Source: Gordonia araii NBRC 100433
Lineage (GTDB): Bacteria > Actinomycetota > Actinomycetes > Mycobacteriales > Mycobacteriaceae
Assembly: GCF_000241265.1 (NCBI RefSeq)
Contig: NZ_BAEE01000088.1
Location: 1 to 64,000, forward strand
DNA: 64,000 bases
Reading direction: 5' to 3'
Under the pieces are notes generated by a model. The model had not been told where the DNA came from and searched no databases. It was given only the letters and a program-made list of their open reading frames with translations. Positions 42,309-51,376 of the stretch are shown piece after piece. The translations under genes were made by a program, and so were the position numbers. Numbering within the stretch: the stretch's first letter is position 1; every line of letters begins with the position of its first letter.

Positions 42309-43426
42309 TGCTGAAGAAGCTCGCCAGCTCCAAGTGGCTGATGTCCGGACTCGTGATCGCCGGGGTCATCGCCCTCGGTGTGGGCTACCTCGGATTCCAG
42401 CGCGTCACGACGCGGACCGTCAGCTATTGCGCCGAACTCGACGACGGCATCGGCATCTTCGCGGGCAACGCGGTGATGCGGCGCGGCGTGCAGATCGGCA
42501 CCGTGTCGAAGATCGAGTCGTCCGGGGGATCGGCGAAGGTGACCTTCTCCGTCGACGCCGACCAGCCCTTGCCCGCCGACGTACAGGCCACCAGCGTGGC
42601 GCCGTCGATCATCGCCGTGCGTCAGCTGGCCCTTCTCGGCGACTACCGCGGCGGGCCCAAGCTCGCCGCCGGCGCCTGCATCCCGCGCGCCCGGACCGCG
42701 ACCCCCGCGACGATCAGCGAGACGTTGCAGAGCGTCAACCGGCTTGCCCGCCAGCTCACCATCGACGGCGGCCCGCAGCAGACGGCGCAGGTCATGAAGA
42801 GCATCTCCACGATCTCCGGTGAACTCGACGGCGTCGGCCCGGTGCTGAACGGCCTCATCAAGCAACTCGCGGTACCGGCGCGCACCCCGATCGCGGGTGC
42901 ACTCGGCGACATGGCGACGGCGCTGGACAGCACGAGTGCGCTCACCGTCGGTCTGGCCGACAACTGGGGTGTGCTGCGGCAGCTGGTCGACAGCATCAAC
43001 GGGCTCACCGAGCCGGTCGTCGCGCCGCTCATCAAGCAGCTGACCCGCATCGCGTACGCGCTGCCCGAGATCTTGGTGAGCGTTTCGAGTCTGATCGATC
43101 GCTATCAGCACTTCGCCTGGCCGGCGCTGGACGTGATCCTGCCGATCACCCGCATCGTCGGTGCCGGTTTCCGCAACTGGGGCGACCTGCTCGGCATCGT
43201 GCCCGTGATCATCCGCGCCTTCGATGTCTCTTTCGACCAGAAGACGCTGGGCCTGCGCATCGGCTACAAGCCGCCGCGGACGCGAATCCCGGCGAAGAAT
43301 CCGAAGCTGACCTGCGCCAACGTCAACCGGTTCCTTCCCGGCCAGTGCCGCGTCGTGGGTCCCGACGCGATGGAACTCGACGCGCTGCGGGCGTTGATGC
43401 TGATGACGGGAGCGGGGCGACCATGA
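42308..43426 (+). CDS. mceD: MceD-like MCE-domain protein (locus 1)
   Basis: 372 residues. Membrane anchor about 10-30, MCE domain starting RTVSYCAELDDGIGIFAGNAVMRRGVQIGTVSKIES (about 36-71), then the typical helical barrel-forming region and a C-terminal Cys-containing part (NPKLTCANVNRFLPGQCRVV). CAELDDGIGI with a Cys at the first strand is usual for MceD. The stop overlaps the mceE ATG by 4 bp (ATGA). One open frame with no interruptions. Confidence 0.9.
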   Translation: MLKKLASSKWLMSGLVIAGVIALGVGYLGFQRVTTRTVSYCAELDDGIGIFAGNAVMRRGVQIGTVSKIESSGGSAKVTFSVDADQPLPADVQATSVAPSIIAVRQLALLGDYRGGPKLAAGACIPRARTATPATISETLQSVNRLARQLTIDGGPQQTAQVMKSISTISGELDGVGPVLNGLIKQLAVPARTPIAGALGDMATALDSTSALTVGLADNWGVLRQLVDSINGLTEPVVAPLIKQLTRIAYALPEILVSVSSLIDRYQHFAWPALDVILPITRIVGAGFRNWGDLLGIVPVIIRAFDVSFDQKTLGLRIGYKPPRTRIPAKNPKLTCANVNRFLPGQCRVVGPDAMELDALRALMLMTGAGRP

Positions 43427-44491
43427 CCACGACCATGATCGGGCAGCGCGCATCTCGCCGTAGCGCCAGGTTGCGCCTGGTGCGAACCGTGGCTCTCCTC
43501 GTCGCCGTCGTGGTCGCATCCTCGGGTTGCGCCGGCTTCTCCGTCGAGCGGCTCCCCGGCACCGGGCGCGGGCGGGGACACCTGGCCGCTGCATCTCGAA
43601 TTCGGCACCGTGATGAACCTGCCGACCGAGGCCAAGGTGACGGTGAACGGACTTCGCTCGGGTGTGGTGTCGGAGATCGCCTCGGCGCCCGACGTCGCGA
43701 AAGTGACCGTGCGGCTGAACCCGTCGACGGTGGTGGGTCGCAATGCCACGGTCGAGTTGCGGCAGGACACGTTGCTGGGCGACACCTACGTCGCCATCAC
43801 CAACCCGGCCGACGCGTACTCGCAGCCCGTCGAGCGCGGCGGAACTCTCGGCAAGGACCGGGTGAAACCCCCCGTCCAGGTCGAGGCGTTGCTCAACAGC
43901 CTGGCGAACTTCGTCGGCAGCGGCAGCCTGCCGCAACTGGGCAACACCTTCAACCGTCTCACCGAGCAGTTCCCGAAGGATCCCGCGGAGACGCGGCGGG
44001 CGAGCGTCGCACTCGTCGGGACGTTGCGCGCCCTGTCGGCGCAGAGTGAGAACCTCAACACGCTGCTGCTGTCGGTCGACGACATCGGCGGTCAGCTGGC
44101 CCAGATGGAGGACCGGCTGCGCTTCGTCTTCAGCGACGAGGGATCGCAATTCCTCGATGCCGTGACCGTGCCGGCGCAGATCGTCGACCTGCTGGCGCGC
44201 CTGCAGGGGACGCTGATTCCGGTGCTGCCGGCGATCCCGGTATTCAAAGCGCTCGCGGCGTTGATCGAGAAGGTCGTGAAGCCCCTGCTGATCCCTGGCT
44301 GGCCCGACTACTTCGGCCAGGCGTCCAATCCGCAGGCCATGCTCAACATCCTCACCGACCGCCTCGTGCCGTTCCTGAAGGCGGGACCGGCGGTCAACGT
44401 GAACAAGGTCGCGATCGAGAACGACGTGTCGAACAAGCAGCTGGCGGACCTGATGCTGCGCCAGCTGCGGATGATGGGGTTGGCGCGATGA
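43423..44491 (+). pseudogene. mceE: MceE-like lipoprotein gene broken by a one-base insertion
   Basis: The ATG at 43423 opens a lipoprotein signal (hydrophobic VRTVALLVAVVVAS, lipobox VASSGC with Cys36, then AGFSVERLP). This frame then leaves the family sequence, while the frame +1 continues with APGAGGDTWPLHLEFGTVMNLPTEAK and stays MceE-like to 44491. The switch lies in the run CTCCCCGGCACC at 43552-43563: removing one base of CCCCGG gives RLPAPGAGGDTWP and a 355-residue MceE of normal size. It overlaps mceD and mceF by ATGA at each end, so gene order is intact. This is either a real inactivating mutation or a sequencing error in a GC-rich run. MceE anchors the tunnel in the outer layer. Confidence 0.85.
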
Positions 44492-45486
44492 CCACTGCGA
44501 CACGAAAGCGGCGCTGGGCTCCGAGCGCGGTCACGCGCGAGTTGATCTTCAACATCGTCGTGTTCGTCGCGGTCGTGACGCTGTGCGGTGCCTACCTCGC
44601 GATCGCCGTGTACCGGTGGAATCCGCTGGAGAAGACGTCGACGGTCACCATGAAGCTGAGCGACACCAACCTGATCCTCGACGGGACCGGTGTGTTCGTC
44701 AACGGCGTGCGCGTCGGTGCGGTGTCCAACGTCGACCTGACGCCGGCGGGCGCATCCGTGCGGCTGACCTACCCGGCCGACGTGAAGATCCCGGTGGACA
44801 CGCCCCTGCAGATCGGACTGCAGTCCGCTCTCGGCGAGCCGTACCTCAACTTCATGCCGTCCGCGACGGCCGGACCGTTCTTGCGCGACGGGGACACCGT
44901 CGCCGCCCGCAACATCGCCGAGCCCGAATCGATCCCCGGCATCTTCGACCAGATGCAGAACATGCTCGCGGTCGTGGCCGTCGATCCGCTGGCCGACCTG
45001 CTGCGCACGGCGTGGGAAGCGCTGGAGGGCACCGACGAGGCCACCGGGCGGATCAGCGACGGGACCCGGCTGATCGCCGGGGTGCTGGCATCCCGGACGC
45101 CGCAGGTGCGGGCCATGTTCACCGCGACGCAGCGCTACAACGAGAACCTGGTCTGGGCGATGGGCGCGGTGCCGAAGTTCGTCGACTCGTGGGCTTTGAT
45201 CCTCAGCAACTATTCGGAAGTCCTGCGCGGAGCCGGTGTGCTGGTGAACAAGGGGCACCTGTACGAGAACTTGAGCGGGGCGCTCGACCCGCTGCTGCAG
45301 CGGCTGACCGACTACCTCGAGAAGATCCTGCCGCCGACGATGGACGCGCTCGGTCCGATCATGCCGATCGTCACCGCGCTGAACCAGACGATTCCGCAGA
45401 TCAACCTCAGCGAGTTCTTGTCCGACGCATTGCAGTTGTTCGGCGCCGGTGACGGCGTCCGCGTGGTGGTGAGTCCGGTGAAATAG
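44488..45486 (+). CDS. mceF: MceF-like MCE-domain protein (locus 1)
   Basis: 332 residues. Anchor helix at about 20-44, MCE domain with MKLSDTNLILDGTGVFVNGVRVGAVSNVDLTPAG (about 55-88) and LQIGLQSALGEPYLNFMPS, then helical tail to the C-terminus. Compared with the 417-residue MceF of locus 2 it lacks most of the C-terminal extension. It starts with ATGA overlap after mceE and ends the MCE-domain series. A 39-bp gap with a GAAAGGAATT ribosome site precedes the mam gene. Confidence 0.88.
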   Translation: MTTATRKRRWAPSAVTRELIFNIVVFVAVVTLCGAYLAIAVYRWNPLEKTSTVTMKLSDTNLILDGTGVFVNGVRVGAVSNVDLTPAGASVRLTYPADVKIPVDTPLQIGLQSALGEPYLNFMPSATAGPFLRDGDTVAARNIAEPESIPGIFDQMQNMLAVVAVDPLADLLRTAWEALEGTDEATGRISDGTRLIAGVLASRTPQVRAMFTATQRYNENLVWAMGAVPKFVDSWALILSNYSEVLRGAGVLVNKGHLYENLSGALDPLLQRLTDYLEKILPPTMDALGPIMPIVTALNQTIPQINLSEFLSDALQLFGAGDGVRVVVSPVK

Positions 45487-45525
45487 GCTCCCCACCACGG
45501 TCTGAACAACGCTGAAAGGAATTAC

Positions 45526-46338
45526 GTGCCAACCAACCCACGCGATGACGACTCGATCCCCGACGAGGAGATCGAGGTGCCCGACGCCGAAGCCGCGACC
45601 GACGACGACGCCGAGGAGGACACCGAGGACGACGCCGTCGAGGAGACCGTCGTCGTCAAGACGCGCAAGCGTCCGGCCGCCGATTCCGCGTCGAAGGCCG
45701 CGTCCTCGGAATCGGCGGACACGGGCGGGTCGCCCAAGCAGATCACGCTGTCGGTCCGGGCGCTCGTGCTCGGGCTGGTGGGACTGCTCGTCGGGGCGGG
45801 GCTGCTGTTCGGCATCGTCGACAACCTGCGGGTGCGCAACCAGCTCGGCGACCTGCGCGACCGTCAGGCGAACGAGGCCAAGGCGGAGGAAATTGCCGGC
45901 GACTACGCGGTGAAGGCCGCGACCCTCGACTACAACGACCTCACGCCGTGGGCGGCGAACCTCAAGAAGGGGGTCTCGCCGCAGCTGGCCAAGCAGTTCG
46001 ACGTCGCCGTGCCCGCGATGACGCAGATCCTCACGCCCGTCCGGATGAAGACGACGGCCAACCTCGTCTCGTCGACCACGACCGACGTGTCCGGCGATGT
46101 CTACAAGGTGACCGCCGTCGTCGACGTCAACACGACGAGTCTGCAGACGCCGAACGGGGCTTCGGCGCTGGCCGCCTATGTGCTGACGCTCAACAAGGCG
46201 GACAACTGGATGATCACCGCCGTAGGCGACCAGGCGACGCCCGGAGGGACTCCGCGCCTGCCGGGGATGCCGAACCAGCCGCAGCAACAGCAGCAACAAC
46301 AAGCGCCGCCGACTCAACCTGCGCCACCGGGGGGGTGA
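45526..46338 (+). CDS. Mce-associated membrane protein (locus 1)
   Basis: 270 residues. An acidic cytoplasmic N-terminus (about 1-75, rich in Asp/Glu, e.g. DDDAEEDTEDDAVEE) is followed by one membrane helix (about 78-103) and a NTF2/VirB8-like outer domain (about 110-235: DYAVKAATLDYNDLTPWAANLKKGVSPQLAKQF and VVDVNTTSLQTPNG). The C-terminus is poly-Gln/Pro (PQQQQQQQAPPTQPAPPGG) encoded by CAG/CAA repeats. Such 'Mas/Mam' proteins stabilise Mce complexes. GTG start. The A-type permease gene follows after 6 bp. Confidence 0.85.
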   Translation: MPTNPRDDDSIPDEEIEVPDAEAATDDDAEEDTEDDAVEETVVVKTRKRPAADSASKAASSESADTGGSPKQITLSVRALVLGLVGLLVGAGLLFGIVDNLRVRNQLGDLRDRQANEAKAEEIAGDYAVKAATLDYNDLTPWAANLKKGVSPQLAKQFDVAVPAMTQILTPVRMKTTANLVSSTTTDVSGDVYKVTAVVDVNTTSLQTPNGASALAAYVLTLNKADNWMITAVGDQATPGGTPRLPGMPNQPQQQQQQQAPPTQPAPPGG

Positions 46339-46344
46339 TCGGAC

Positions 46345-47193
46345 ATGACCACTTCGACAGCCACCCCTGATTCCGGCCCATCCGTCGGGTCCGTGCTCGC
46401 GGACAATCTCCGCGACAACGCCTACGGGCCGCTCCGGACGCTGGGACGGACTTTCCAGCTCGCGGTGCACGGCGTCGCGCAGATGCTGCTGGATATCGCG
46501 CGGCGGCAGCTCAAGGTGAAGGAGACGCTGATCCAGGCGTGGTACCTGGTGAGCGTCACGGCGCTGCCCGCGTTCCTGATGGCGATTCCGTTCGGCGTGA
46601 TCGTGACGATCCAGATCGGCAACGTCATCAATCAGCTTGGCGCGCAATCTCTCTTGGGCGCCGGTAGCGGTTTCGCGGTGATCCAGCAGGCCGCGCCGTT
46701 GGCGTCGGGCATGCTGCTCGGCGGGGCCGGGGCGTCGGCGATCGCGGCCGATCTCGGCGCCCGCAACGTCCGCGAGGAGATCGACGCCATGCGGACGATG
46801 GGCGTCGACCCGATCCAGCGGCTGGTGGTGCCGCGCATCATCGCCTCGGTGCTCGTCGCGCCGTTGCTCGCGCTGTTCATCATCCTGGTCGGCGTGGTCG
46901 CCGCGTACTACGTCGCCGTCCTCGGCCAGGGCGTCGGGGCCGGCAGCTATTGGCAGTCGTTCGGCGCGTTCGCCTCGGTGCGCGACGTCGGTCTGGCCAT
47001 GTTCAAGGCCGTCATCTTCGGCTTCATGATCGCCGTCATCGGCTGTCAGCGCGGTCTGGAGGCAAAGGGCGGACCGAAGGGCGTCGCCGACGGCGTCAAC
47101 GCCACGGTCGTGATCTCCACCGTCGCGATCATCATCGTCAACATGATCATCACCCTGATCTACACGGTGTTCTTCCCGATGCAGCTAGGCTGA
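46345..47193 (+). CDS. yrbEA: YrbEA-type Mce permease displaced to the end of locus 1
   Basis: 282 residues of MlaE/YrbE permease type. AADLGARNVREEIDAMRTMGVDPIQRLVVPR (about 133-163) carries the coupling motif. The C-terminal IGCQRGLEAKGGPKGVADGVNATVVIST is diagnostic of the A type, as in 54140-54946. Its partner YrbEB is at 38315, the first gene. In canonical mce operons yrbEA is directly before yrbEB, so this locus is permuted. The ATG follows GGGGGTGAT. It is intact and apparently functional. A tandem-repeat array begins 13 bp after its stop. Confidence 0.9.
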   Translation: MTTSTATPDSGPSVGSVLADNLRDNAYGPLRTLGRTFQLAVHGVAQMLLDIARRQLKVKETLIQAWYLVSVTALPAFLMAIPFGVIVTIQIGNVINQLGAQSLLGAGSGFAVIQQAAPLASGMLLGGAGASAIAADLGARNVREEIDAMRTMGVDPIQRLVVPRIIASVLVAPLLALFIILVGVVAAYYVAVLGQGVGAGSYWQSFGAFASVRDVGLAMFKAVIFGFMIAVIGCQRGLEAKGGPKGVADGVNATVVISTVAIIIVNMIITLIYTVFFPMQLG

Positions 47194-47206
47194 GCCCCCC
47201 ATTCCC

Positions 47207-47636
47207 GCCGACCGTGCCCGCTTTCTCGCCGACCGTGCCCAGTTTCGCGCCGACCGTGCCCACATTCTTGCCGACCGTGCCCACTTTCGCGCCGAGTGTG
47301 CCCTCCGACTCGGATTGGTCTCGATACGCCCACTCGGCTAGCGCCTCGCAGGCACTCGACCACCGATCGGTGCCGATCGTGCCCAGATTCGTGCCGAGTG
47401 TGCCCTCCGACTTCGGATTGGTCTCGATACGCCCACTCGGCTAGCGCCTCGCAGGCACTCGACCACCGATCGGTGCCGACCGTGCCCACTTTCTCGCCGA
47501 GTGTGCCCTCCGACTCGGATTGGTCTCGATACGCCCACTCGGCTAGCGCCTCGCAGGCACTCGACCACCGATCGGTGCCGATCGTGCCCAGATTCGCGCC
47601 GACCGTGCCCAGATTCGCGCCGATCGTGCCCAGGCG
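47207..47636 (+). repeat. Composite tandem-repeat array: 21-bp units flanking 102-bp units
   Basis: Four 21-bp units with GCCGACCGTGCCC start at 47207, 47228, 47249 and 47270. They are followed by three ~102-bp units (47291-47597) and two more short units at 47598 and 47619. The unit opens exactly like that of the 26.4-kb array, 21 kb away. The array fills the 443-bp gap between yrbEA (+) and the CocE-type hydrolase (-), which converge. No gene is supported here, although several frames stay open because the period is a multiple of three. Confidence 0.95.
47291..47597 (+). repeat. Three ~102-bp tandem units within the composite array
   Basis: Copies begin GCCGAGTGTGCCCTCCGAC at 47291, 47393 and 47496 (102 and 103 bp apart). 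The middle copy has one extra T, and the copies differ at a few more bases. Each contains TTGGTCTCGATACGCCCACT, GCCTCGCAGGC (a small hairpin) and the perfect palindrome CACCGATCGGTG. GGTCTCGATACG...CTCGACC resembles a dispersed intergenic element of actinobacteria. Confidence 0.93.
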
Positions 47637-49691
47637 TCAGGAGGGGAAGGCGCCGATCGCCTGGAACGTCAGGTAGCTCGGGTGGTCCGGATCGAGGACC
47701 AGGCGCTGCTTGCGGCTGCGCGCCTTGATCAGGTCGGGGACGAGGGTGAGGAAGCGCGGCAGACTGGCCGCGTAGACGTCGACGCGCAACCGGTGGCCGG
47801 TGTCGATGACCGCATCGGTCGGGACGAGGTCGATGTCGATCGCGACCGGGGTGTCGACCGGAACGGGCAGCTTGCGCACCCGCGTCAGGTAGTGGTGGGC
47901 GCGCAGCAGATTGCCCTCGGCGTCGTACTCCGACTGGGCATGGTCGAGCGCGCGGTTGGAGACGGTGAGGCCGCCGTTGGTCAGGACCGTCGACGTGCCG
48001 TCGGGCGCCACGTCGTTGACGGTCACCGCCCAGGTGCCCTCCTCGCCGGTGCTGGCGACGTAGAGCCGCAGGTTGGCCGACCCGCTGATCTGTACCGGCT
48101 CGGTGGCCGCAGCGGTGGTGAAGCTCAATCCGCCGCGTTCCTGGAACTCCGCGTTGGTGGAGAACGTCGGCCCCAACACGATTGCCGCACCCGCCGTCAC
48201 CTGCGCCATGTCGCGGGAGACGAGGCCCCGGATGCCCGCGCGGATGGGCAGCGACACTTCTTCAGCCGCCGGACGGCGGGAGGCCGCGGGGGAGGTCGTC
48301 AGACTGCCGTCGTGGCGCGCGTGCGGTGCGGTCTCCGACGACGCCGCGGCCAGGTACAGGCGCTGCGTGCCGACGCCCGGGCGCGGGAACTGGGTCCCCG
48401 ACGTCCAGCCGCCGCCCTGCTGCTGCAGGACGACAGGGCCGTAGTTCTCGACGCCGTTCTCGATGTCTTTGAGCCAGCGGTCGAACCACGCGCGCTCCAG
48501 GACGTCCATGCGGGGCGGCGCGAACCGGCCGCCCAGGCCGGTGCCGACGTCGAGGTGGTAGCCGTCGCCGACGAGCATCTGCTTCTGGCCCGGTTCGAGG
48601 TTGAGGTTCTGGTACACCTGCGTGCTGCTCGGGCCGAACAGGTCGTGCCATCCGCCGACCGTGAACGTCGGGCAGGCGATGTTGCCGACCTTCGGGTCGC
48701 GCTCGTCGAAGTAGGGGTCGTCGAAGATGCGTTCGTCGCGGGTCGTGAGGAAGCCCCAGAGCAGCGACGGGAGTTCAGTGGCGGGGGACTTCAGCCGGTC
48801 GCGCAGCCAGCGAGTCGCATCGCCGTGGGAGAGGTCGTGCAGCGCGGTCCGGGGGTTGGGGAGCCACTTGAGGACGTTGACCAGGCTCAGCCAGATCGGG
48901 ATGAAGGCCGACGGCATGCCGCCGGTGATGTAGATGTCGCGGACGATGTCTGAACAGCCCTCGATGGCGAAGACCGCCTGCAGGGCGGCGGGCCGCTTGT
49001 CGGCGGCCTGCAGGGCGTTGATCGCGGAGTACGACCACCCGGCCATGCCGACCCGGCCGTTGCACCAGGGCTGCGTGGTGACCCAGTCGATCAGCTCGAC
49101 CGAATCCTTCTGCTCGCGCATGCCGAGGATCTGCCATTTGCCTTGGGACGCACCCGTTCCGCGGACGTCGACGAGGATCTGCACGTATCCGCTGCGCACG
49201 AGATTCCGGTTGACCCCGAAGACGTCGAGGCCGCCGCCGGCGACGACGCCGGTCAGTCGCGTCAAGCCCTCCAGCGGGGTGCCAGACGCGTCGACGGCGC
49301 CGGAGGCGGCACGCACGCCTTTGCCGACCAGCGGGATGTTCAGCCCCCCGTCGATGGCGTCGAGGAGCGCGCGGTTGTACGGGTTGATCGACAGCACGGC
49401 GGGGTAGGGGGCGGTGACGGGAGTACCCAGTCGGGTCGCCGGGCGCACTACGGTGGCGCGCAGGCGCACGCCGTCGCTCATCGTGATGGTGACGTCGCGG
49501 TCGATGTGGACGCGCGGGTAGCGCTGCTTTCCGTCGACGAGTGCCCGCCATGCCCGGGCGTCTGCGCCGCCGGTGGGATCGCCGAGGGGGAGGGTCTGCG
49601 TGCCGTCGTCGACGCGAACAGCGGGCAGCGCGGTCGCCGCGCTGCTGCGCGCGGTGCCCTTGCCAGTGGGGTCCAGCCGGTAAGCCATCAC
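47637..49691 (-). CDS. CocE/NonD (X-Pro dipeptidyl-peptidase S15) family hydrolase
   Basis: 684 residues of alpha/beta-hydrolase S15 type. The nucleophile elbow is GMAGWSYSAINAL (about 217-229; GxSxS). The acid is probably in TVGGWHDLFGPSS and the histidine in VGDGYHLDVGTG. A C-terminal jelly-roll domain (about 480-684; VNDVAPDGTSTVLTNGGLTVS, LRVDVYAASLPRF) is the X-Pro-DPP_C domain. Members cleave esters, amides or peptides; substrate cannot be read from sequence. No signal peptide is obvious; the N-terminus is Thr/Ala-rich. The GTG start could equally be ATG 49688. It is monocistronic, and its stop is inside the repeat-array border. Confidence 0.85.
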   Translation of the reverse strand: MMAYRLDPTGKGTARSSAATALPAVRVDDGTQTLPLGDPTGGADARAWRALVDGKQRYPRVHIDRDVTITMSDGVRLRATVVRPATRLGTPVTAPYPAVLSINPYNRALLDAIDGGLNIPLVGKGVRAASGAVDASGTPLEGLTRLTGVVAGGGLDVFGVNRNLVRSGYVQILVDVRGTGASQGKWQILGMREQKDSVELIDWVTTQPWCNGRVGMAGWSYSAINALQAADKRPAALQAVFAIEGCSDIVRDIYITGGMPSAFIPIWLSLVNVLKWLPNPRTALHDLSHGDATRWLRDRLKSPATELPSLLWGFLTTRDERIFDDPYFDERDPKVGNIACPTFTVGGWHDLFGPSSTQVYQNLNLEPGQKQMLVGDGYHLDVGTGLGGRFAPPRMDVLERAWFDRWLKDIENGVENYGPVVLQQQGGGWTSGTQFPRPGVGTQRLYLAAASSETAPHARHDGSLTTSPAASRRPAAEEVSLPIRAGIRGLVSRDMAQVTAGAAIVLGPTFSTNAEFQERGGLSFTTAAATEPVQISGSANLRLYVASTGEEGTWAVTVNDVAPDGTSTVLTNGGLTVSNRALDHAQSEYDAEGNLLRAHHYLTRVRKLPVPVDTPVAIDIDLVPTDAVIDTGHRLRVDVYAASLPRFLTLVPDLIKARSRKQRLVLDPDHPSYLTFQAIGAFPS

Positions 49692-49935
49692 ATCACCTGC
49701 CCGCCGACTCAGCCGGAGGGCACGGTGCCCGGCGCTGGGTCGACCTGTCGTAGCGCTTCGATGTTATGAACCCGATCCATAAGCGTGAAGAACGGGTGTG
49801 ACATAGGCCACCGGGAACGCTGTTGCCGAATATATCCGATGCGCGTCACGGATCGTTAACCGGGGGGCGGCGTTTCGGAAACCTGGAATCCGTTGTCTTA
49901 CTGGTCGATTAACCAGGACCGGCAACGCCCCTGCG

Positions 49936-51207
49936 TCAGTGTTCGGACAGCCCCGCCGCGACGCGCGCCGCCGCCTCCAGCGCCATCCAGCCCGACAGTT
50001 GCACGGACAGGTCGCGTTCGGGGGTTTCCGACGAGTGGACCGCGCCGGCGATGAACTGCGCGTCGGTGCCCGAGTCCGTCGGGATCACCGCCTCGCGGCG
50101 CCAATCCGCGCTGAACAGCGGGGCGGAGTTGACGATCGCGCGCGTCTGCCAGACGGCGTCGGCGGTGTCGAGCACGATCCGCTCGGCACGGGCGCGGGTC
50201 TCCGGTGCCCCCGGGCCGTCGGGCAGGTCGGTGGCGAGAAGGGCCAGGTAGCGGACGAGAATCCCGGCGAACAACCCGCCGTCGCCGCCTCCGGCACCGG
50301 GCACGATCCGAGCCTTGCGTGCAGCTGTATCCCCGGCACCCTCCAGGGTCGTATCGACGAGCAGATGCTTCTCGACGGCGCCGAGCAGCGCGTCGATCCG
50401 CTCCCGGTGCCGAGTGCCCGCGTCGCCGCGTGACGCGACGGCGCGCACCGCCTCGCATTCGGCGCCGAGTACGACGCCCTGGCAATAGGTGTAGATGTCG
50501 GTGACCAGCTGCCACGGCCCCTTCGGGTCGTCGAGGGGCGGCGGTTTGATCCCGTCGTAGATCAGTCCGGTGTCCGGAGCCAGCAGCTTCTCGTGCATCC
50601 AGTCGCACATCGCGATGGCCCGCTCGGTCTCGCCGGTGCGCGCCATGAGAATCGCGCCCGGCCCGTTGGCGGGGGTGTTGAAGAAGTAGTCCATCGTCCG
50701 CCACGGGATGCCGCCGCCCTTCGGCGGCGCCCACGAACCGTGGATCCGGCCGGCCAGGACCCGCTCGGCCCGCGCGCTGCCGACGCCGAGATGGCGCCGG
50801 GCGCGTTCGACGGAGATCCCGAGCCAGGCCATGTCGTCGTAGTAGTCATTGGTCCATCGGCCCAGATTGCGCGCGTGGATGCCGCGCAGCAGCCGGCGTA
50901 CCGTTCCGACGCCGATGCTCCCGGGACGAGAGATCTCCGCGTCGACGAGGAGATCGAGCAGATGCGCGTGCCACCAATAGTGCCAACTGCCCGGCAGCAG
51001 CGATGCGAGTCGCCCGCCCGCCCCACCCGACGACTTCGGCCAGGCCACGTCGGCGATCGCCGTGCCCGGCAGGTGGAGCAGGCGTCTCAGATGGCGGTCG
51101 ACGACGGCGTCGGTCGCTTCGGCCGCGCGCGCAGACGCTTCGGTCTCGATCGACCGCTCGGTCGACCATTCGGGATCGTGGCCGTCGGATTTGGATCGCT
51201 GAGCCAT
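49936..51207 (-). CDS. Glycoside hydrolase family 76 protein
   Basis: 423 residues with an (alpha/alpha)6-barrel signature. The GH76 catalytic Asp pair is in NDYYDDMAWLGI (about 119-130), and FNTPANGPGAILMARTGE and TYCQGVVLGAEC are conserved barrel segments. GH76 enzymes are endo-alpha-1,6-mannanases. No signal peptide is visible, so it is probably cytoplasmic and might trim lipomannan-like or storage glycans. Related ORFs lie next to rplJ in other mycolate bacteria, where Rv0648 is GH38. ATG 51207 has TAGGCT 7 nt before. It is divergent from rplJ. Confidence 0.85.
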   Translation of the reverse strand: MAQRSKSDGHDPEWSTERSIETEASARAAEATDAVVDRHLRRLLHLPGTAIADVAWPKSSGGAGGRLASLLPGSWHYWWHAHLLDLLVDAEISRPGSIGVGTVRRLLRGIHARNLGRWTNDYYDDMAWLGISVERARRHLGVGSARAERVLAGRIHGSWAPPKGGGIPWRTMDYFFNTPANGPGAILMARTGETERAIAMCDWMHEKLLAPDTGLIYDGIKPPPLDDPKGPWQLVTDIYTYCQGVVLGAECEAVRAVASRGDAGTRHRERIDALLGAVEKHLLVDTTLEGAGDTAARKARIVPGAGGGDGGLFAGILVRYLALLATDLPDGPGAPETRARAERIVLDTADAVWQTRAIVNSAPLFSADWRREAVIPTDSGTDAQFIAGAVHSSETPERDLSVQLSGWMALEAAARVAAGLSEH

Positions 51208-51214
51208 AGTGGGT

Positions 51215-51220
51215 AGCCTA
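51215..51220 (-). promoter_or_regulatory. -10 hexamer TAGGCT for the GH76 gene
   Basis: TAGGCT on the minus strand ends 7 nt before ATG 51207. Confidence 0.45.
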
Positions 51221-51376
51221 GGCGGTTGTTGTGGGCATGTGCTCACAGCAGGTTCAACCAGAGACCGTTGGTCACGGGCCGTCGCACGACGACCCGTCGA
51301 AGGTTCGGCGTCACGCGCCGACGGCCCACGCAGGATGACCCGAGGAATACTCTCGCGACGACGAGTCCGAGAATGT

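Noticed and set aside
42275..46647. Very long minus-strand open frames across mceD-yrbEA of locus 1
   Set aside because: They lie antisense to overlapping, coupled mce genes and share no family motif. High GC removes stop codons from such frames.
47207..47636. CRISPR array
   Set aside because: The units abut each other with no unique spacers, there are no cas genes and the repeats are only partly conserved.
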